The notes beneath the pieces were generated by a model. The model was given only the letters and a program-made list of their open reading frames with translations. It ran no database searches and was not told the DNA's origin. From contig NW_026014889.1 in the NCBI RefSeq assembly GCF_020379485.1, forward strand, positions 248,001 through 312,000: a stretch of DNA of 64,000 nucleotides, read 5' to 3'. Both the position numbers and the translations under genes were made by a program. The DNA is from Brassica napus. Its lineage: Eukaryota > Streptophyta > Magnoliopsida > Brassicales > Brassicaceae. Shown here one piece after another: positions 55,501 through 64,000 of this stretch; position 1 is the stretch's first letter; each line of letters starts with the position of its first letter.

Positions 55501-58500
55501 TCATCCTGGTTTGATTGGAACGACGAAGAAGCTGTCCTATTCCCAAACTGGGAAACTGGAATCACCTGATTTGAAAGTGGGATAACTTCTTCATCCCAAC
55601 TCCTATGAGATTTATTCAACTTCCTGGTGATTCTCCACCACTTTATGTATCCAAATCAAGCTTCTCACAAAGTGATTCATCCTGGTTTGATTGGAACGAC
55701 GAAGAAGCTGTGCTATTCCCAAACTGGGAAACTGGAATCACCTGATTTGAAAGTGGGATAACTTCTTCATCCCAACTCCTATGAGATTTATTCAACTTCC
55801 TGGTGATTCTCCACCACTTTATGTATCCAAATCAAGCTTCTCACAAAGTGATTCATCCTGGTTTGATTGGAACGACGAAGAAGCTGTGCTATTCCCAAAC
55901 TGGGAAACTGGAATCACCTGATTTGAAAGTGGGATAACTTCTTCATCCCAACTCCTATGAGATTTATTCAACTTCCTGGTGATTCTCCACCACTTTATGT
56001 ATCCAAATCAAGCTTCTCACAAAGTGATTCATCCTGGTTTGATTGGAACGACGAAGAAGCTGTCCTATTCCCAAACTGGGAAACTGGAATCACCTGATTT
56101 GAAAGTGGGATAACTTCTTCATCCCAACTCCTATGAGATTTATTCAACTTCCTGGTGATTCTCCACCACTTTATGTATCCAAATCAAGCTTCTCACAAAG
56201 TGATTCATCCTGGTTTGATTGGAACGACGAAGAAGCTGTGCTATTCCCAAACTGGGAAACTGGAATCACCTGATTTGAAAGTGGGATAACTTCTTCATCC
56301 CAACTCCTATGAGATTTATTCAACTTCCTGGTGATTCTCCACCACTTTATGTATCCAAATCAAGCTTCTCACAAAGTGATTCATCCTGGTTTGATTGGAA
56401 CGACGAAGAAGCTGTGCTATTCCCAAACTGGGAAACTGGAATCACCTGATTTGAAAGTGGGATAACTTCTTCATCCCAACTCCTATGAGATTTATTCAAC
56501 TTCCTGGTGATTCTCCACCACTTTATGTATCCAAATCAAGCTTCTCACAAAGTGATTCATCCTGGTTTGATTGGAACGACGAAGAAGCTGTGCTATTCCC
56601 AAACTGGGAAACTGGAATCACCTGATTTGAAAGTGGGATAACTTCTTCATCCCAACTCCTATGAGATTTATTCAACTTCCTGGTGATTCTCCACCACTTT
56701 ATGTATCCAAATCAAGCTTCTCACAAAGTGATTCATCCTGGTTTGATTGGAACGACGAAGAAGCTGTGCTATTCCCAAACTGGGAAACTGGAATCACCTG
56801 ATTTGAAAGTGGGATAACTTCTTCATCCCAACTCCTATGAGATTTATTCAACTTCCTGGTGATTCTCCACCACTTTATGTATCCAAATCAAGCTTCTCAC
56901 AAAGTGATTCATCCTGGTTTGATTGGAACGACGAAGAAGCTGTGCTATTCCCAAACTGGGAAACTGGAATCACCTGATTTGAAAGTGGGATAACTTCTTC
57001 ATCCCAACTCCTATGAGATTTATTCAACTTCCTGGTGATTCTCCACCACTTTATGTATCCAAATCAAGCTTCTCACAAAGTGATTCATCCTGGTTTGATT
57101 GGAACGACGAAGAAGCTGTGCTATTCCCAAACTGGGAAACTGGAATCACCTGATTTGAAAGTGGGATAACTTCTTCATCCCAACTCCTATGAGATTTATT
57201 CAACTTCCTGGTGATTCTCCACCACTTTATGTATCCAAATCAAGCTTCTCACAAAGTGATTCATCCTGGTTTGATTGGAACGACGAAGAAGCTGTGCTAT
57301 TCCCAAACTGGGAAACTGGAATCACCTGATTTGAAAGTGGGATAACTTCTTCATCCCAACTCCTATGAGATTTATTCAACTTCCTGGTGATTCTCCACCA
57401 CTTTATGTATCCAAATCAAGCTTCTCACAAAGTGATTCATCCTGGTTTGATTGGAACGACGAAGAAGCTGTCCATTCCCAAACTGGGAAACTGGAATCAC
57501 CTGATTTGAAAGTGGGATAACTTCTTCATCCCAACTCCTATGAGATTTATTCAACTTCCTGGTGATTCTCCACCACTTTATGTATCCAAATCAAGCTTCT
57601 CACAAAGTGATTCATCCTGGTTTGATTGGAACGACGAAGAAGCTGTCCTATTCCCAAACTGGGAAACTGGAATCACCTGATTTGAAAGTGGGATAACTTC
57701 TTCATCCCAACTCCTATGAGATTTATTCAACTTCCTGGTGATTCTCCACCACTTTATGTATCCAAATCAAGCTTCTCACAAAGTGATTCATCCTGGTTTG
57801 ATTGGAACGACGAAGAAGCTGTCCTATTCCCAAACTGGGAAACTGGAAGCACCTGATTTGAAAGTGGGATAACTTCTTCATCCCAACTCCTATGAGATTT
57901 ATTCAACTTCCTGGTGATTCTCCACCACTTTATGTATCCAAATCAAGCTTCTCACAAAGTGATTCATCCTGGTTTGATTGGAACGACGAAGAAGCTGTCC
58001 TATTCCCAAACTGGGAAACTGGAATCACCTGATTTGAAAGTGGGATAACTTCTTCATCCCAACTCCTATGAGATTTATTCAACTTCCTGGTGATTCTCCA
58101 CCACTTTATGTATCCAAATCAAGCTTCTCACAAAGTGATTCATCCTGGTTTGATTGGAACGACGAAGAAGCTGTCCTATTCCCAAACTGGGAAACTGGAA
58201 TCACCTGATTTGAAAGTGGGATAACTTCTTCATCCCAACTCCTATGAGATTTATTCAACTTCCTGGTGATTCTCCACCACTTTATGTATCCAAATCAAGC
58301 TTCTCACAAAGTGATTCATCCTGGTTTGATTGGAACGACGAAGAAGCTGTGCTATTCCCAAACTGGGAAACTGGAATCACCTGATTTGAAAGTGGGATAA
58401 CTTCTTCATCCCAACTCCTATGAGATTTATTCAACTTCCTGGTGATTCTCCACCACTTTATGTATCCAAATCAAGCTTCTCACAAAGTGATTCATCCTGG

Positions 58501-61500
58501 TTTGATTGGAACGACGAAGAAGCTGTCCTATTCCCAAACTGGGAAACTGGAATCACCTGATTTGAAAGTGGGATAACTTCTTCATCCCAACTCCTATGAG
58601 ATTTATTCAACTTCCTGGTGATTCTCCACCACTTTATGTATCCAAATCAAGCTTCTCACAAAGTGATTCATCCTGGTTTGATTGGAACGACGAAGAAGCT
58701 GTCTATTCCCAAACTGGGAAACTGGAATCACCTGATTTGAAAGTGGGATAACTTCTTCATCCCAACTCCTATGAGATTTATTCAACTTCCTGGTGATTCT
58801 CCACCACTTTATGTATCCAAATCAAGCTTCTCACAAAGTGATTCATCCTGGTTTGATTGGAACGACGAAGAAGCTGTCTATTCCCAAACTGGGAAACTGG
58901 AATCACCTGATTTGAAAGTGGGATAACTTCTTCATCCCAACTCCTATGAGATTTATTCAACTTCCTGGTGATTCTCCACCACTTTATGTATCCAAATCAA
59001 GCTTCTCACAAAGTGATTCATCCTGGTTTGATTGGAACGACGAAGAAGCTGTCTATTCCCAAACTGGGAAATGGAATCACCTGATTTGAAAGTGGGATAA
59101 CTTCTTCATCCCAACTCCTATGAGATTTATTCAACTTCCTGGTGATTCTCCACCACTAAGCTTCTCACAAAGTGATTCATCCTGGTTTGATTGGAACGAC
59201 GAAGAAGCTGTCCTATTCCCAAACTGGGAAACTGGAATCACCTGATTTGAAAGTGGGATAACTTCTTCATCCCAACTCCTATGAGATTTATTCAACTTCC
59301 TGGTGATTCTCCACCACTTTATGTATCCAAATCAAGCTTCTCACAAAGTGATTCATCCTGGTTTGATTGGAACGACGAAGAAGCTGTCCTATTCCCAAAC
59401 TGGGAAACTGGAATCACCTGATTTGAAAGTGGGATAACTTCTTCATCCCAACTCCTATGAGATTTATTCAACTTCCTGGTGATTCTCCACCACTTTATGT
59501 ATCCAAATCAAGCTTCTCACAAAGTGATTCATCCTGGTTTGATTGGAACGACGAAGAAGCTGTCCTATTCCCAAACTGGGAAACTGGAATCACCTGATTT
59601 GAAAGTGGGATAACTTCTTCATCCCAACTCCTATGAGATTTATTCAACTTCCTGGTGATTCTCCACCACTTTATGTATCCAAATCAAGCTTCTCACAAAG
59701 TGATTCATCCTGGTTTGATTGGAACGACGAAGAAGCTGTCCTATTCCCAAACTGGGAAACTGGAATCACCTGATTTGAAAGTGGGATAACTTCTTCATGC
59801 CAACTCCTATGAGATTTATTCAACTTCCTGGTGATTCTCCACCACTTTATGTATCCAAATCAAGCTTCTCACAAAGTGATTCATCCTGGTTTGATTGGAA
59901 CGACGAAGAAGCTGTCCTATTCCCAAACTGGGAAACTGGAATCACCTGATTTGAAAGTGGGATAACTTCTTCATCCCAACTCCTATGAGATTTATTCAAC
60001 TTCCTGGTGATTCTCCACCACTTTATGTATCCAAATCAAGCTTCTCACAAAGTGATTCATCCTGGTTTGATTGGAACGACGAAGAAGCTGTGCTATTCCC
60101 AAACTGGGAAACTGGAATCACCTGATTTGAAAGTGGGATAACTTCTTCATCCCAACTCCTATGAGATTTATTCAACTTCCTGGTGATTCTCCACCACTTT
60201 ATGTATCCAAATCAAGCTTCTCACAAAGTGATTCATCCTGGTTTGATTGGAACGACGAAGAAGCTGTCCTATTCCCAAACTGGGAAACTGGAATCACCTG
60301 ATTTGAAAGTGGGATAACTTCTTCTCCCAACTCCTATGAGATTTATTCAACTTCCTGGTGATTCTCCACCACTTTATGTATCCAAATCAAGCTTCTCACA
60401 AAGTGATTCATCCTGGTTTGATTGGAACGACGAAGAAGCTGTGCTATTCCCAAACTGGGAAACTGGAATCACCTGATTTGAAAGTGGGATAACTTCTTCA
60501 TCCCAACTCCTATGAGATTTATTCAACTTCCTGGTGATTCTCCACCACTTTATGTATCCAAATCAAGCTTCTCACAAAGTGATTCATCCTGGTTTGATTG
60601 GAACGACGAAGAAGCTGTCCAATTCCCAAACTGGGAAACTGGAATCACCTGATTTGAAAGTGGGATAACTTCTTCATCCCAACTCCTATGAGATTTATTC
60701 AACTTCCTGGTGATTCTCCACCACTTTATGTATCCAAATCAAGCTTCTCACAAAGTGATTCATCCTGGTTTGATTGGAACGACGAAGAAGCTGTCCTATT
60801 CCCAAACTGGGAAACTGGAATCACCTGATTTGAAAGTGGGATAACTTCTTCATCCCAACTCCTATGAGATTTATTCAACTTCCTGGTGATTCTCCACCAC
60901 TTTATGTATCCAAATCAAGCTTCTCACAAAGTGATTCATCCTGGTTTGATTGGAACGACGAAGAAGCTGTGCTATTCCCAAACTGGGAAACTGGAATCAC
61001 CTGATTTGAAAGTGGGATAACTTCTTCATCCCAACTCCTATGAGATTTATTCAACTTCCTGGTGATTCTCCACCACTTTATGTATCCAAATCAAGCTTCT
61101 CACAAAGTGATTCATCCTGGTTTGATTGGAACGACGAAGAAGAAGCTGTCTATTCCCAAACTGGGAAACTGGAATCACCTGATTTGAAAGTGGGATAACT
61201 TCTTCATCCCAACTCCTATGAGATTTATTCAACTTCCTGGTGATTCTCCACCACTTTATGTATCCAAATCAAGCTTCTCACAAAGTGATTCATCCTGGTT
61301 TGATTGGAACGACGAAGAAGCTGTGCTATTCCCAAACTGGGAAACTGGAATCACCTGATTTGAAAGTGGGATAACTTCTTCATCCCAACTCCTATGAGAT
61401 TTATTCAACTTCCTGGTGATTCTCCACCACTTTATGTATCCAAATCAAGCTTCTCACAAAGTGATTCATCCTGGTTTGATTGGAACGACGAAGAAGCTGT

Positions 61501-64000
61501 GCTATTCCCAAACTGGGAAACTGGAATCACCTGATTTGAAAGTGGGATAACTTCTTCATCCCAACTCCTATGAGATTTATTCAACTTCCTGGTGATTCTC
61601 CACCACTTTATGTATCCAAATCAAGCTTCTCACAAAGTGATTCATCCTGGTTTGATTGGAACGACGAAGAAGCTGTCTATTCCCAAACTGGGAAACTGGA
61701 ATCACCTGATTTGAAAGTGGGATAACTTCTTCATCCCAACTCCTATGAGATTTATTCAACTTCCTGGTGATTCTCCACCACTTTATGTATCCAAATCAAG
61801 CTTCTCACAAAGTGATTCATCCTGGTTTGATTGGAACGACGAAGAAGCTGTGCTATTCCCAAACTGGGAAACTGGAATCACCTGATTTGAAAGTGGGATA
61901 ACTTCTTCATCCCAACTCCTATGAGATTTATTCAACTTCCTGGTGATTCTCCACCACTTTATGTATCCAAATCAAGCTTCTCACAAAGTGATTCATCCTG
62001 GTTTGATTGGAACGACGAAGAAGCTGTCCTATTCCCAAACTGGGAAACTGGAATCACCTGATTTGAAAGTGGGATAACTTCTTCATCCCAACTCCTATGA
62101 GATTTATTCAACTTCCTGGTGATTCTCCACACTTTATGTATCCAAATCAAGCTTCTCACAAAGTGATTCATCCTGGTTTGATTGGAACGACGAAGAAGCT
62201 GTGCTATTCCCAAACTGGGAAACTGGAATCACCTGATTGAAAGTGGGATAACTTCTTCATCCCAACTCCTATGAGATTTATTCAACTTCCTGGTGATTCT
62301 CCACCACTTTATGTATCCAAATCAAGCTTCTCACAAAGTGATTCATCCTGGTTTGATTGGAACGACGAAGAAGAAGCTGTGCTATTCCCAAACTGGGAAA
62401 CTGGAATCACCTGATTTGAAAGTGGGATAACTTCTTCATCCCAACTCCTATGAGATTTATTCAACTTCCTGGTGATTCTCCACCACTTTATGTATCCAAA
62501 TAAGCTTCTCACAAAGTGATTCATCCTGGTTTGATTGGAACGACGAAGAAGCTGTGCTATTCCCAAACTGGGAAACTGGAACACCTGATTTGAAAGTGGG
62601 ATAACTTCTTCATCCCAACTCCTATGAGATTTATTCAACTTCCTGGTGATTCTCCACCACTTTATGTATCCAAATCAAGCTTCTCACAAAGTGATTCATC
62701 CTGGTTTGATTGGAACGACGAAGAAGCTGTGCTATTCCCAAACTGGGAAACTGGAATCACCTGATTGAAAGTGGGATAACTTCTTCATCCCAACTCCTAT
62801 GAGATTTATTCAACTTCCTGGTGATTCTCCACCACTTTATGTATCCAAATCAAGCTTCTCACAAAGTGATTCATCTGGTTTGATTGGAACGACGAAGAAG
62901 CTGTGCTATTCCCAAACTGGGAAACTGGAATCACCTGATTTGAAAGTGGGATAACTTCTTCATCCAACTCCTATGAGATTTATTCAACTTCCTGGTGATT
63001 CTCCACCACTTTATGTATCCAAATCAAGCTTCTCACAAAGTGATTCATCCTGGTTTGATTGGAACGACGAAGAAGCTGTGCTATTCCCAAACTGGGAAAC
63101 TGGAATCACCTGATTTGAAAGTGGGATAACTTCTTCATCCCAACTCCTATGAGATTTATTCAACTTCCTGGTGATTCTCCACCACTTTATGTATCCAAAT
63201 CAAGCTTCTCACAAAGTGATTCATCCTGGTTTGATTGGAACGACGAAGAAGCTGTGCTATTCCCAAACTGGGAAACTGGAATCACCTGATTTGAAAGTGG
63301 GATAACTTCTTCATCCCAACTCCTATGAGATTTATTCAACTTCCTGGTGATTCTCCACCACTTTATGTATCCAAATCAAGCTTCTCACAAAGTGATTCAT
63401 CCGGTTGATTGATTGGAACGACGAAGAAGCTGTGCTATTCCCAAACTGGGAAACTGGAATCACCTGATTTGAAAGTGGGATAACTTCTTCATCCCAACTC
63501 CTATGAGATTTATTCAACTTCCTGGTGATTCTCCACCACTTTATGTATCCAAATCAAGCTTCTCACAAAGTGATTCATCCTGGTTTGATGGAACGACGAA
63601 GAAGCTGTGCTATTCCCAAACTGGGAAACTGGAATCACCTGATTTGAAAGTGGGATAACTTCTTCATCCCAACTCCTATGAGATTTATTCAACTTCCTGG
63701 TGATTCTCCACCACTTTATGTATCCAAATCAAGCTTCTCACAAAGTGATTCATCCTGGTTTGATTGGAACGACGAAGAAGCTGTGCTATTCCAAACTGGG
63801 AAACTGGAATCACCTGATTTGAAAGTGGGATAACTTCTTCATCCCAACTCCTATGAGATTTATTCAACTTCCTGGTGATTCTCCACCACTTTATGTATCC
63901 AAATCAAGCTTCTCACAAAGTGATTCATCCTGGTTTGATTGGAACGACGAAGAAGCTGTGCTATTCCAAACTGGGAAACTGGAATCACCTGATTTGAAAG
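49504..64000 (+). repeat. CentBr centromeric satellite array 2 (about 82 monomers)
   Basis: Same 176-bp unit and orientation as array 1, running off the right edge. CTCA after AAGCTT and CATCCC dominate throughout. From about 50.6 to 54.3 kb the third variable site is G in monomer after monomer, making this the most uniform stretch; C forms return from 54.3 kb. Near 49.5-50.1 kb some monomers carry diverged-type changes. Notable lesions: a 15-bp deletion at about 59157 removing part of TTTATGTATCCAAATC, and three consecutive monomers (58.7-59.1 kb) with the same 1-bp loss in GCTGTCTATTC. Over the last 3 kb, 1-bp indels become frequent. No gene is present. Confidence 0.93.
52955..54363 (+). 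repeat. Four-monomer higher-order spacing in array 2
   Basis: Among CATCCC monomers the variant CATGCC occurs with its G at 52955, 53659 and 54363, two intervals of exactly 704 bp (4 monomers). This fits recent amplification of a 4-monomer unit. Confidence 0.55.

Overview
The window is plant centromere core. It holds only a 176-bp tandem satellite and LTR retrotransposons; I see no host gene, tRNA, rRNA or CRISPR. I recognise the satellite as the CentBr type of Brassica (HindIII site in nearly every monomer, about 176-bp period). The partial Ty3/gypsy element at the left edge has the architecture of the CRM/CRB centromeric clade. The source is therefore very probably a Brassica or close relative (Brassiceae); species and chromosome cannot be told from this sequence.

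Layout. 1-2514: 3' part of a CRB-like gypsy element, with the end of pol (RNase H and integrase) and the 3' LTR, whose start overlaps the coding region. 2515-26825: about 138 CentBr monomers in one orientation, with different variant mixes and short higher-order patterns along the array. 26826-43549: a three-deep nest of Ty1/copia elements. An outer family-A element (493-bp LTRs, TSD CTGGT) is split by a second family-A element at 29648-40724 (TSD ATGGT), which is itself split by a family-B element at 33777-39209 (485-bp LTRs, TSD GAAAT). 43550-44060: about three divergent CentBr monomers. 44061-49503: a second, nearly identical family-B element on the minus strand, without a recognisable TSD. 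49504-64000: about 82 CentBr monomers in the same orientation as before, with single-base indels piling up over the last 3 kb.

How it fits together. The element lengths reconcile exactly. With inserts and one TSD removed, the two family-A elements are 5642 and 5639 bp; the 3-bp difference equals one extra 10-bp leader repeat (+10) and one 7-bp deletion (-7). The two family-B elements are 5433 and 5443 bp, again one 10-bp repeat unit apart. LTR mismatches counted by eye (outer A 3/493, inner A 1/493, B1 1/485, B2 0/485) agree with the nesting order and mean all insertions are young. Both family-B copies keep a single uninterrupted 1393-codon gag-pol frame and all visible cis signals, so they look potentially autonomous. 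Both family-A copies are broken by insertion, and the outer one also by a frameshift.

Most interesting signals: a stem-loop just after the pol stop codon, with the same loop but different compensating stem sequences in the gypsy family and both copia families; a variable 10-bp leader repeat; copia Gag without a zinc knuckle, with an Arg/Ser repeat in family A; non-canonical LTR ends; a target-site duplication that puts an in-frame ATG directly behind an LTR promoter; and a block of degenerate satellite around the nested insertion. 'Family A' and 'family B' are my own labels.
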